Origin: Pseudomonadota bacterium
Lineage (GTDB): Bacteria; Pseudomonadota; Alphaproteobacteria; Azospirillales; Azospirillaceae
Direction of reading: 5' to 3'
Assembly (NCBI GenBank): GCA_023413605.1
Contig: JAEZPL010000135.1
Span: 1 to 8,532, forward strand
DNA length: 8,532 nt
Shown here: positions 1 through 5,613 of the stretch, in pieces
Numbering within the stretch: the first letter of the stretch is position 1
How the letters are laid out: every line of letters starts with the position of its first letter
The notes under the pieces: model-generated
Told to the model about the DNA's origin: nothing
Database searches by the model: none
What the model saw: the letters and a program-made list of their open reading frames with translations, nothing else
Translations under genes and position numbers: made by a program

Positions 1-244
1 GGCCCGCCGCAAGGGCCTGTCGCAGCGCGAGATCCAGATCCTGCGCTGCCTGCTGAACGGCAATTCCAACAAGATGATCGCCAACCATCTCCACATCACG
101 GAGGCGACGGTGAAGGTTCATCTGAAGAGCCTGCTGCGCAAGATCAACGCTTCCAACCGCACGCAGGCGGCCATCTGGGCGCTGAACAACGGCATCGGCG
201 AGCAGCCGGCCGAGGCTGCCGGGGTCACCGCCAGCGTGGTGTAA
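1..244 (+). CDS. LuxR/NarL-family regulator, C-terminal HTH (5' partial)
   Basis: The reading frame enters from the left edge (codons from base 2) and ends at TAA 242-244, so only the last 80 residues are visible. They form a LuxR-type helix-turn-helix: LSQREIQILRCLLNGNSNKMIA, then the recognition-helix segment ITEATVKVHLKSLLRKI, then the family ending NRTQAAIWAL. A short tail (about 18 residues, rich in Ala, Gly and Val) follows. Such domains bind DNA as dimers, usually at the C-terminus of a phosphorylated receiver protein of the NarL/FixJ class; the receiver part, if present, lies outside the window. The HTH closely resembles that of the complete regulator at 482-1228, including the shared NRTQAAI signature, so the two are probably paralogues. 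The target genes cannot be told from this sequence. Confidence 0.9.
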   Translation, partial: ARRKGLSQREIQILRCLLNGNSNKMIANHLHITEATVKVHLKSLLRKINASNRTQAAIWALNNGIGEQPAEAAGVTASVV

Positions 245-280
245 CCACCATGGCGTAACCCGCCCGCTCCACTCCCCGGA

Positions 281-307
281 AACCCAGGACGCCAAACCCA
301 GGACGCC
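281..307. repeat. 13-bp tandem direct repeat
   Basis: AACCCAGGACGCC occurs at 281-293 and again at 295-307, one base apart. The second copy runs into the left arm of the adjacent hairpin (300-335), which may have been built by local duplication. No function is evident. Confidence 0.6.
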
Positions 308-335
308 GGCCGCGCCATCCCGCGGCCGGCGTCCT
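300..335. terminator. Strong hairpin, probable terminator after first LuxR gene
   Basis: The left arm AGGACGCCGGCCGCG (300-314) is perfectly complementary to CGCGGCCGGCGTCCT (321-335), with a six-base loop CCATCC. It begins 55 bases after the stop codon of the upstream regulator. The 15-bp, very GC-rich stem is what a transcription terminator would have, but no clear T-run follows on either strand. It may need Rho, act as an mRNA 3'-end stabiliser, or be a repeat element. The hairpin is read directly from the sequence; its termination role is inferred from position. Confidence 0.55.
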
Positions 336-481
336 GCGTTCCGGGATCCGCGTTTGGGGGCCTGCGTTTTGGGAGATTTCGGCCTAGGTTGGGGGCCATA
401 AGACCAAAGGCGCTCTTTCTCCGGCCCGGGTCTCGTTTACTCTTTGCAAGACGATCCGAATCGTTTCGATCCTACGGGCCG

Positions 482-1228
482 ATGATGACAGCCTCCGATG
501 AAACCCTGAATAAGCCCGTCCTCAACGTTCTTCTCGCCGACGACCATCTGCTGTTCCGCGACGGCTTGCGCCGCCTTCTGGCGCAGTCGGGCGAGCCCAT
601 GAATTTCTTTGAAGCGGGAACCTTCGACGAGGTCCGGCGGCTGTGCGACGGCGGTGCGGCCTTCGACCTGATCCTGCTCGACCTGAACATGCCGGGCTGG
701 ACCGGATTCGACCAGTTGGGCGCGATCCACGCGCGGCTGCCGCAGGCGCTGCTGGTCGTGGTGTCGGCGTCGGAAAAGCGGTCCGACCTGCTGGCCGCGC
801 TGGAGCACGGAGCGGCCGGCTTCATCCCGAAATCGAGCAGCGCCAAGGTCATGGTGGGCGCCTTGCAGCTGGTGCTGGCCGGCGGCGTCTACCTGCCGGA
901 ACAGGCCATCCGCGGCGACCGCACTCCCGGTGCGCCAAGCTATCCGGGAAATTTTGCGGGGAACGATTCGGGAAGCCGCAACCCGGGAGCCGGTGCCCCG
1001 GGCATGGACGACGACGCCCTGAACCATCTGGCCGCCATCGGCGGCGACCAGCTGACGCCCCGCCAGCGCGAGGTGCTGGAGGGGCTGCGCGACGGCAAGT
1101 CGAACAAGCAGATCGCCCAGGAACTGGGCCTGACCGAGGGCACGGTGAAGGTGCACGTCACCGCCATCCTGCGCCAGCTCGGGGTGCGCAACCGGACGCA
1201 GGCGGCCATCACCGCGAACGGGCTGTAG
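482..1228 (+). CDS. NarL/FixJ-family response regulator (REC + LuxR HTH)
   Basis: This is a complete two-domain response regulator of 248 residues. Residues about 14-135 form the receiver: the acidic pair D20-D21 (LLADDH), the phosphoacceptor D67 (LILLDLNMPG), the switch residue S95 (VVVSAS) and the conserved K117 (GFIPKSSS). A linker rich in Gly, Pro and Asn (about 140-180) leads to a LuxR-type HTH (about 186-248: LTPRQREVLEGL, NKQIAQELGLTEGTVKVHV, NRTQAAI). A partner sensor kinase would phosphorylate D67 and so control DNA binding; no kinase is visible in this window. I chose ATG 482 because residues coded upstream do not resemble a receiver and the only upstream start is a TTG. ATG 485 is equally possible, and neither has an obvious Shine-Dalgarno. 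It lies downstream of another LuxR-type gene on the same strand, separated by a strong hairpin, so it is probably transcribed separately. Confidence 0.93.
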   Translation: MMTASDETLNKPVLNVLLADDHLLFRDGLRRLLAQSGEPMNFFEAGTFDEVRRLCDGGAAFDLILLDLNMPGWTGFDQLGAIHARLPQALLVVVSASEKRSDLLAALEHGAAGFIPKSSSAKVMVGALQLVLAGGVYLPEQAIRGDRTPGAPSYPGNFAGNDSGSRNPGAGAPGMDDDALNHLAAIGGDQLTPRQREVLEGLRDGKSNKQIAQELGLTEGTVKVHVTAILRQLGVRNRTQAAITANGL

Positions 1229-1255
1229 CGGTGCCGGTCCGATTCATTTTACGGC

Positions 1256-1267
1256 CCTGACGTCAGG
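1256..1267. repeat. 12-bp perfect palindrome between convergent genes
   Basis: CCTGACGTCAGG is self-complementary with no loop. It lies in the 34-base gap between the stop of the response regulator and the stop of the convergent hydrolase-like gene, and overlaps the latter's TGA (complement of 1263-1265). Without a loop or T-run it is a poor terminator; it could be a protein-binding site or chance. Confidence 0.35.
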
Positions 1268-2096
1268 CCCCGCCCCGCTCCACCGAGGCGACCAGCGCGG
1301 ACAGCGCGCCGCGCACGGCCGATTCGTGCTTGGCCGGCAGGACATGCTCGCCCGGCACCGTCACCACGGTCAGCGTTCGGCAGCCGGTCAGCGCCTGTTC
1401 CAGGAACGGCGTGCCCAGCAGGCCCGGCGGCTCGTCCTTGCCCTGCACCAGCGTGACCGGCACGCGGATGCCGGACAGCATCGGCCCCATGGACTGGAGT
1501 TCCGCGGCGGTGCTGCGGATGACGGGCGGCAGCAGGCGGGCGGCGATTCGGCGCAGGACGCTGGGCTTCGTCGGCTCGGCCACCGTCGGGTCGATCAGCA
1601 GCAGCCCGCCGACCAGCTCCGGGAAGTCGAGCGCCGCGCGCAGGGCCACCGGCACGCCGGTGCCGCAGCCGATCACAAGCGGCTTGCGCGTCCGGCGCAG
1701 AGTCAGCAGCGGACGGAGCGCCGCCGCCTGCACGCCCGGATCGCCGCCGCGCACCAGCGAGGCGCCCGTGGGCGGGACGGGATCGGGGCGGGCGACGCTC
1801 ACCCACTCCTGCCCGGCGGGAACGGCGCGCAACAGGCGCGCCCAGGCCCGGGCCTCGCTGCAATTGGCGTGAATCAGGACGATCCGGCGCCCGGCCGGAT
1901 CACCGGCGACGATGCAGCCCGGCCCGGCATCGCGTGATGCGGTCCGCGCGGCGCCTTCGCTCGCCGTCATGATGCCGAAGTGACCACTGGCGTGATCCTC
2001 GGCGCTGCTGTGAATCGACAATCCCTCGCCCCCGACTGGCTTCCTCCTGGCGAGGGTCAACCCCGCCTTTGATGCCAAGGGTAACGAAGCGTACAC
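1263..2096 (-). CDS. Alpha/beta-hydrolase-fold protein with unusual nucleophile site
   Basis: The 277-residue frame has alpha/beta-hydrolase landmarks: a strand followed by IVLIHANCSEARAWARLL (about residues 72-89, in place of the usual HG oxyanion loop), a nucleophile elbow-like PLVIGCGTGVPVAL (139-152), LLLIDP (166-170), VPVTLVQGKDEP (acid loop, D221) and VPGEHVLPAKH (catalytic-His loop, H251). In the canonical elbow G-x-S-x-G the middle residue is Ser, Asp or Cys; here it reads G-C-G-T-G, so the nucleophile position is Gly. It may be a non-catalytic family member, or C144 could substitute in a shifted geometry. The start is uncertain: GTG 2096 gives the full frame, while ATG 1970 gives 235 residues and removes a poorly conserved-looking N-terminus. 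Neither has a strong Shine-Dalgarno. It lies downstream of the uncharacterised gene at 2218-2781 on the same strand, with a 121-base gap. Substrate unknown. Confidence 0.75.
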   Translation of the reverse strand: MYASLPLASKAGLTLARRKPVGGEGLSIHSSAEDHASGHFGIMTASEGAARTASRDAGPGCIVAGDPAGRRIVLIHANCSEARAWARLLRAVPAGQEWVSVARPDPVPPTGASLVRGGDPGVQAAALRPLLTLRRTRKPLVIGCGTGVPVALRAALDFPELVGGLLLIDPTVAEPTKPSVLRRIAARLLPPVIRSTAAELQSMGPMLSGIRVPVTLVQGKDEPPGLLGTPFLEQALTGCRTLTVVTVPGEHVLPAKHESAVRGALSALVASVERGGA

Positions 2097-2217
2097 ACGG
2101 TGTCCCGTACCATAAAAAGGCCCGAAAAGGCGCGAAGGGTGGTCGCGAACCCTACGAAAATCCTACTAAAATACCGGTTTTGGGCACCTGTGGGCGCCGA
2201 TTCGGGGCGGTTGGGGG

Positions 2218-2781
2218 TCAGTGGACGGTTCCCCCGCCGACCGTGAAGTCCGCGTCGGGCGCGTCGTCGCGCGGTTCGGACGGGCGGTGAAGCTCGCGCA
2301 TCAGCGTGCGCCATTCGGGCGCGCCGCCAAGCTGCTGGATGAGCTGGGTGGAAAAGGCGAAGACGGCCAGTTCCAGCGGCCCGTTGTCCTCCGCGTGCGC
2401 GTTCACGGTCAGGCACGACTCGGCCGCGCTGACGAAGATCGCCGCGGCGATGGCCACGCCGGGACCGGGCGGCGGCAACGGCACGGGCGCCGGCTCGTGC
2501 CCGGTGGTGCGCAGGGCCGACAGGTTTTCCACCAGCATGCGGGTGCGAATTGCCGTGTCGATGGCCGCGGCCATGGTGTAGCCGGCCTCCGCCTCCGCGG
2601 CGGAGCGCAGCAGCCGCAGCCCGGCGATGATGCCGTGGGCGACGTCGCTGCCGTCCGCGCGCTTGGCCGCCGCCGCCGTGGCGGTGCCGAGGATGGCGCT
2701 CACCACCGGCGCCATGGTGGCGGGCTCGCCCGCCGTGCCGACGACATCGGCGGAGTCGTCATGGTTCTGGATCTCGTTCAT
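2218..2781 (-). CDS. Uncharacterised alanine-rich protein
   Basis: I do not recognise this 187-residue protein. The ATG at 2781 is preceded on its own strand by TTGGAGG, five bases upstream of the start codon, which supports both the gene and the start. The N-terminus (1-20) is acidic and polar. Residues about 22-95 are Ala-rich and predicted helical (VVSAILGTATAAAAKRADG and GIIAGLRLLRSAAEAEAGY are typical). A proline-rich linker (PAPVPLPPPGPG, about 98-109) follows, then a second helical part (AIAAAIFVSAAESCL, LAVFAFSTQLIQQLGG) and a polar C-terminal tail. I see no signal peptide or convincing membrane helix. An overlapping plus-strand open frame is a GC-driven shadow continuing into yccF. 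The gene is divergent from the YccF gene at 3013 and upstream of the hydrolase-fold gene on the same strand. Confidence 0.7.
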   Translation of the reverse strand: MNEIQNHDDSADVVGTAGEPATMAPVVSAILGTATAAAAKRADGSDVAHGIIAGLRLLRSAAEAEAGYTMAAAIDTAIRTRMLVENLSALRTTGHEPAPVPLPPPGPGVAIAAAIFVSAAESCLTVNAHAEDNGPLELAVFAFSTQLIQQLGGAPEWRTLMRELHRPSEPRDDAPDADFTVGGGTVH

Positions 2782-3012
2782 GCGGCCTCCAATCCGGTGA
2801 ACCCCTGGACGGCGTGCAGCGCGGACCCGTTGCGATTTAGGACGGATTTTTTCTTAAAGGTCCTCCATCCCATCTGTGGTTCGCGGGAAGGGCGTTCAAG
2901 AGACCGAAAGTCATCACCGGCCCCCTCTTTCGATGCGCCACTTTCCGATCCCCCGCCTCTGGTTTCGCCAACCCGCATCCCCACATGTGCGGGCAGAAGG
3001 AGAAACACGCCC
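2782..3012. other. Divergent intergenic region, unknown gene / yccF
   Basis: These 231 bases must hold promoters for both flanking genes. An AT-rich patch (2836-2858, with six T in a row at 2847-2852) is the likeliest promoter core. TTGCGA at 2830-2835 lies 17 bases from CTTAAA at 2853-2858, which is only a weak sigma-70 match for yccF. A hairpin, CCCGCA (2972-2977) with TGCGGG (2988-2993), sits just before the yccF Shine-Dalgarno AAGGAG (2997-3002) and could influence translation. No coding sequence is apparent. Confidence 0.35.
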
Positions 3013-3462
3013 ATGCCCCTGATCAGCCTTGTGCTCAACATCCTGTGGGTGCTGACCGGCGGCATCTGGATGGCCGCGGGATGGCTTCTCGCGTCCGTGC
3101 TGATGGTCGTCACCATCGTCGGCATTCCGTGGGCGCGGTCGGCATTCACGATCGCCTGGTACACGCTGTTGCCTTTTGGACAAACCGCCGTTCGCCGCGA
3201 TGAGTTCCGTGGCCGCGAGGATATCGGCACCGGCCTGCTCGGCACGCTGGGCAACATCGTGTGGTTCGTGCTGGCCGGCTGGTGGCTGGCGCTGGCCCAC
3301 GTGGCGACCGCGCTGGGCCTGGCCATCACCATCATCGGCCTGCCCTTCGCCTGGGCGCACCTGAAGCTGGCTCTGCTCGCCCTGTGGCCCATCGGCACGG
3401 AGATCGTCACCGTGGACGAGGCGGAGTCCCGCCGCCGCATGATGGGGCGCGGGGCTTATTAA
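3013..3462 (+). CDS. yccF: YccF-family (DUF307) inner-membrane protein
   Basis: A 149-residue hydrophobic protein with two similar halves, as in YccF/DUF307. The first half runs LVLNILWVLTGGIWMAAGWL (residues 5-24) then LLASVLMVVTIVGIPWARSAF. The second runs LGTLGNIVWFVLAGWWLALA, then LGLAITIIGLPFAWAHLKLA. Both halves carry the hallmark strings N-I-(L/V)-W, then I-(V/I)-G-(I/L)-P-(W/F)-A. Four membrane segments are likely, with a polar loop between the halves (RRDEFRGREDIGTG) and a basic C-terminus. The ATG at 3013 is preceded by AAGGAG at 2997-3002 at a suitable distance, so the much longer upstream open frame is not the real start. The function of YccF proteins is poorly defined. The gene ends 12 bases before the end of the convergent gene at 3475, with no visible terminator between. 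Confidence 0.93.
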   Translation: MPLISLVLNILWVLTGGIWMAAGWLLASVLMVVTIVGIPWARSAFTIAWYTLLPFGQTAVRRDEFRGREDIGTGLLGTLGNIVWFVLAGWWLALAHVATALGLAITIIGLPFAWAHLKLALLALWPIGTEIVTVDEAESRRRMMGRGAY

Positions 3463-3474
3463 GCCACCTCCTGC

Positions 3475-4626
3475 TTATACCTCCGCCCGCGCCTTCATCT
3501 CTTTCAGCATCACCGACGCGCGCCAGAAGCCCAATTCCGCCCCGTCCACGAAGTGAACGTGCTGGTCGGCCGCGAAATCGCCGACGAGGCAGGTGACGGT
3601 CGTGGACGACGCCCGCGCGGTGCCGTAGCGGATGCGGCCCGCGTCGGCGTGGCCGCGCAGCATGGCGTCGATGGCGGCGGCCTCCGTCTCCGTCACGTCC
3701 AGGACGAAGCGCGGCCCGCCCGCCGATTTGCGGAAGTCCGAACGCTCCGCCATGGAGCGGCGGTAATGCTCCGGATCGAAGCCGGACGCCTTCAGCCGCA
3801 GCTTCAGCATCGCGGCGAGCACGGCGGAGGTGCCCAGGGCCGACAAGGCGCAGGACAGACGCCGACCGCGTGGACGGGTCCGCGCCTCCAGCCACAGGGA
3901 GCGCCAGGACGGCGGCCAGTTCGCCACCAGCCGTTCCCCCATGCCGAGCGGGGCGGCGAGCGCGGTGGGCACGATCCGCTCGATGTCCGCCTGCACACGG
4001 GCGAGTGTCGCCAGCCCTTCCGCCCCGCCGGCCACCGGATCCACGATCACGCAGAGGACGACGCCGCGCCCGGCCTTGACCGGGTTCCAGCGGCAGGACA
4101 CGCCCTCCAGACCGGTGAGCGGTCCCGGCTGCGGATCGATCCGCCAGCGCGGGTCGGCCTTCACCCAGGCGTCGGCCGCGGCGACTCCGCTGCCGAGGAA
4201 CAGGCCAAAGGCGTTGCCCTTGCCGAAATCCTGCAAGGCCGCCAGCACCTCCAGCCCCTGCCCCAGCAAGGCTTCCACCGGGACGAGCCCGACGCGCAGC
4301 GGCACGTCCATTTCCGTCGCCGCCCAATGGGCCAGCGCGCCCAACGCCGTCCGCGCGGCGGCCTCCCGCCCGGGGGGCACGGCGGCGATGGCGCCGTCGC
4401 CGCCGAACTGGCAGGCGGCGGGCTCCGGCGGCTCGCGCACCGCCTCGGACAGGACGGCGACCACGGCGGCGGCCACGAAGTTCACGTCGCGGTGCCGCCC
4501 GTCGGCGGCAAGCCGCGTGCTGGCCACCACGTCCGCGACCGCCAGCGACCAATCGGCGCCCAACGCGGCGTAGCGGCCGGGGTCGGACGCCTCGGCGGCG
4601 AAGTCATGGATGGACGGCAGGCGCAT
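3475..4626 (-). CDS. DUF3095-family protein with cyclase-like N-terminus
   Basis: From the ATG at 4626 the protein has 383 residues. The N-terminal part (about 25-145) resembles a class III nucleotide cyclase core: SLAVADVVAST (28-37) has the Asp followed by Ser/Thr of the first metal-binding strand, and CQFGGDGAIAAVPP (72-85) resembles the GGD-containing hairpin. A middle region (about 165-235) and a C-terminal region (about 285-375: SDFRKSAGGPRFVLDVT, AGRIRYGTARASSTTVTCLV, HVHFVDGAELGFWRASVMLK) complete the pattern I associate with DUF3095. That assignment is from memory. Family function is not established; nucleotide-cyclase activity is an inference. I preferred ATG 4626 to the further-upstream GTG 4737, because conserved-looking sequence begins at MRLPSIHDF, GGAG lies upstream, and the longer start would run through the terminator of the preceding CBS gene. 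The gene is probably monocistronic. Confidence 0.8.
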   Translation of the reverse strand: MRLPSIHDFAAEASDPGRYAALGADWSLAVADVVASTRLAADGRHRDVNFVAAAVVAVLSEAVREPPEPAACQFGGDGAIAAVPPGREAAARTALGALAHWAATEMDVPLRVGLVPVEALLGQGLEVLAALQDFGKGNAFGLFLGSGVAAADAWVKADPRWRIDPQPGPLTGLEGVSCRWNPVKAGRGVVLCVIVDPVAGGAEGLATLARVQADIERIVPTALAAPLGMGERLVANWPPSWRSLWLEARTRPRGRRLSCALSALGTSAVLAAMLKLRLKASGFDPEHYRRSMAERSDFRKSAGGPRFVLDVTETEAAAIDAMLRGHADAGRIRYGTARASSTTVTCLVGDFAADQHVHFVDGAELGFWRASVMLKEMKARAEV

Positions 4627-4693
4627 TCCGCTGCTCCGGCCCGGAAAACACGGCAACAGCAGTTTACGCCGCCCCAGCCCGGGAGCGGAGTGC

Positions 4694-4719
4694 AAAAACG
4701 CCGCCCCCGCACGGGGCGG
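4694..4719 (-). terminator. Rho-independent terminator of CBS-domain gene
   Basis: Read on the minus strand, CCGCCCC (4719-4713), a five-base loop and GGGGCGG (4707-4701) form a 7-bp GC stem, followed two bases later by five T (complement of AAAAA at 4694-4698). It lies about 50 bases beyond the stop of the CBS gene and upstream of the ATG of the DUF3095 gene, so the two genes are likely separate transcripts. Confidence 0.7.
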
Positions 4720-4767
4720 GAGCGGGGATTGCCACAAACAGTCTGCCAGGAACAGACCCGGCCGGCC

Positions 4768-5208
4768 TTACATGATCACTTCGGTCAGGCTGTCCATCAT
4801 TTCCTTTTCCCGTTCCAGCACCATCAGTTCCTCTCCCATCATGTCGCGCATGGACACGACGCCGACCAGATGGCCGTTCTGAAGGATGGGCAGGTGCCGC
4901 AGGCCGTTCACGGACATCCGGCGCAGCGCGTCGGCCACGGTGGTCCCGGCGTCCGCGGTGATCGGGCACGGAGTCATCACCTGCGACAGCGGCGTGCTGT
5001 CGGGATCCAGCCCTTCCGCCACCACGCGGTCGGTCAGGTCGCGTTCGGTGAAGATGCCCTCGATCTGTTCGTCGATGGAGGCCGTGACGACGATGGACGC
5101 GACGTGCGCCGACTTCATCCGGCGCGCGGCATCGCGCACCGTCGCCCCGGACGGCAGGCTGACGACACGGTGCTGGCCCAGCAAATCCCCGACATTGCGT
5201 TGCATCAT
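4768..5208 (-). CDS. Two-CBS-domain protein
   Basis: A 146-residue stand-alone CBS pair (Bateman module). CBS1 covers about residues 5-65 (VVSLPSGATVRDAARRM, ASIVVT, IEGIFTERDLTDRVV) and CBS2 about 75-128 (VMTPCPITADAGTTVADALRRM, LRHLPILQNGHLVGVVSMRDM). The G-(I/V)-(F/V)-(T/S)-x-R-D pattern closes each domain, as expected for nucleotide binding. The C-terminal 17 residues (VLEREKEMMDSLTEVIM) look like a charged helix. Such small proteins typically bind AMP, ATP or similar ligands and act as energy or redox sensors for a partner; no partner is fused here. ATG 5208 is chosen over an in-frame start 11 codons upstream because GGAGGAAGG sits at the right distance just before it. A terminator follows, and the gene shares its upstream region with the divergent PilZ-like gene. 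Confidence 0.93.
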   Translation of the reverse strand: MMQRNVGDLLGQHRVVSLPSGATVRDAARRMKSAHVASIVVTASIDEQIEGIFTERDLTDRVVAEGLDPDSTPLSQVMTPCPITADAGTTVADALRRMSVNGLRHLPILQNGHLVGVVSMRDMMGEELMVLEREKEMMDSLTEVIM

Positions 5209-5285
5209 GGCTGCCTTCCTCCCACAGTGGACAAGGGACAACGCGGCAGGTTCGGCGCGACACGCAACGCCTTGTTCTTTCGAAC

Positions 5286-5314
5286 ATTTTGCGTTCGCAC
5301 AATAAATTTCGCAA
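5286..5314 (-). promoter_or_regulatory. Candidate sigma-70 promoter for CBS gene
   Basis: On the minus strand TTGCGA (complement of 5309-5314) is followed after 17 bases by CAAAAT (complement of 5286-5291). Each hexamer matches four of six consensus positions with the ideal spacing, which would place transcription start near 5280, about 70 bases before the CBS start codon. Pattern-based only. Confidence 0.4.
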
Positions 5315-5322
5315 ATGCGAAA
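5307..5322. promoter_or_regulatory. Symmetric operator-like element TTTCGC-N4-GCGAAA
   Basis: A perfect 6+6 inverted repeat with spacer AAAT. It overlaps the -35 hexamer of the candidate CBS-gene promoter, where a bound repressor would block transcription. A further TTCGCA (5294-5299) repeats the half-site 14 bases to the left, in direct orientation with the one at 5308-5313. The binding protein is unknown. Confidence 0.4.
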
Positions 5323-5359
5323 CGCCGCTTTTCCCCTGATCTTTCACGGCCTGGATATT

Positions 5360-5386
5360 GGAAATGATGAAAGCGTAATCATTTCC
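5360..5386. repeat. 9-bp perfect inverted repeat, 9-base spacer
   Basis: GGAAATGAT (5360-5368) and ATCATTTCC (5378-5386) are exact reverse complements separated by GAAAGCGTA. The centre-to-centre distance of 18 bases is not far from two helical turns, so a dimeric regulator is possible; a weak RNA hairpin is the alternative. Confidence 0.5.
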
Positions 5387-5422
5387 GACTTCCACAACGA
5401 GTACTGCGCGACACAATGAACG

Positions 5423-5505
5423 GCATGATTGCCATGCCGCCACAACATGCGACAAAACCGCCCACCACTGCATGGCTGCCCAAGTCGTGGCATGAAAAAT
5501 CATGC
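5423..5505. repeat. Cluster of six GCATG/CATGC pentamers
   Basis: GCATG occurs at 5423-5427, 5470-5474 and 5490-5494, and its complement CATGC at 5433-5437, 5446-5450 and 5501-5505. Two pairs form inverted repeats: GGCATG-N5-CATGCC (5422-5438) and GCATGA-N4-TCATGC (5490-5505). The density is far above chance for a pentamer, suggesting a multi-site binding region. No known regulator is assigned. Confidence 0.5.
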
Positions 5506-5528
5506 AGTCGATTCAGGGAAAAGCGCCA

Positions 5529-5543
5529 TTAACCATTGCTAAA
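5529..5543 (+). promoter_or_regulatory. CtrA-like box upstream of PilZ-like gene
   Basis: TTAACCATTGCTAAA resembles the alphaproteobacterial CtrA site TTAA-N7-TTAA: the first half is exact (and extends as TTAACCAT) and the second reads TAAA. It lies about 70 bases before the ATG at 5614, a plausible activator position. CtrA often governs motility and cell-cycle genes in this class, which would suit a PilZ-like protein. This is a motif match only. Confidence 0.35.
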
Positions 5544-5613
5544 GGAAATAAGCAGAAAACTGCCCGCGACGGATTTCAGGTAACGGGTTTGTTTGGAAGG
5601 GGCCTGCGCGCCG

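Larger units (their letters stand above)
5209..5613. other. Long divergent control region, CBS gene / PilZ-like gene
   Basis: These 405 bases are markedly more AT-rich than the genes around them and I see no convincing protein-coding frame. The region holds a candidate minus-strand promoter (5286-5314), a symmetric TTTCGC/GCGAAA element (5307-5322), a 9+9 inverted repeat (5360-5386), a cluster of six GCATG pentamers (5423-5505) and a CtrA-like box (5529-5543). The size and repeat content suggest control by more than one regulator, or a small untranslated RNA, though no clear RNA terminator is visible inside it. Confidence 0.6.

Noticed and set aside
389..481. N-terminal extension of the response regulator starting from TTG 389
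   Set aside because: The extra 31 residues are basic and unlike a receiver domain, and the TTG start has no good support; ATG 482 starts just before the receiver core.
1256..1267. CCTGACGTCAGG palindrome as a terminator between convergent genes
   Set aside because: It has no loop and no T-run, so a stable RNA hairpin of the usual kind cannot form; kept only as a palindrome.
2221..3012. Long plus-strand open frame running in-frame into yccF (would give a 413-residue protein)
   Set aside because: The upstream part has the Arg/Gly/His-rich composition of an antisense shadow, it lies opposite a minus-strand gene with a good ribosome binding site, and the AAGGAG before ATG 3013 marks the true start.
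3407..4552. Second minus-strand frame overlapping the DUF3095 gene
   Set aside because: The translation is almost entirely Arg, Gly and Ala, while the other frame carries coherent conserved-looking motifs.
3553..5367. Plus-strand open frame of 604 codons across the DUF3095 and CBS genes
   Set aside because: It is antisense to two well-supported genes and its translation is rich in Arg, Gly, His and Gln with no domain pattern, typical of GC-rich shadow frames.
5489..5506. TGGCATG...ATGCA as a sigma-54 promoter
   Set aside because: The distance from GG to GC is 15 bases rather than the required 12, so it does not fit the -24/-12 spacing; it is better explained as an inverted repeat.
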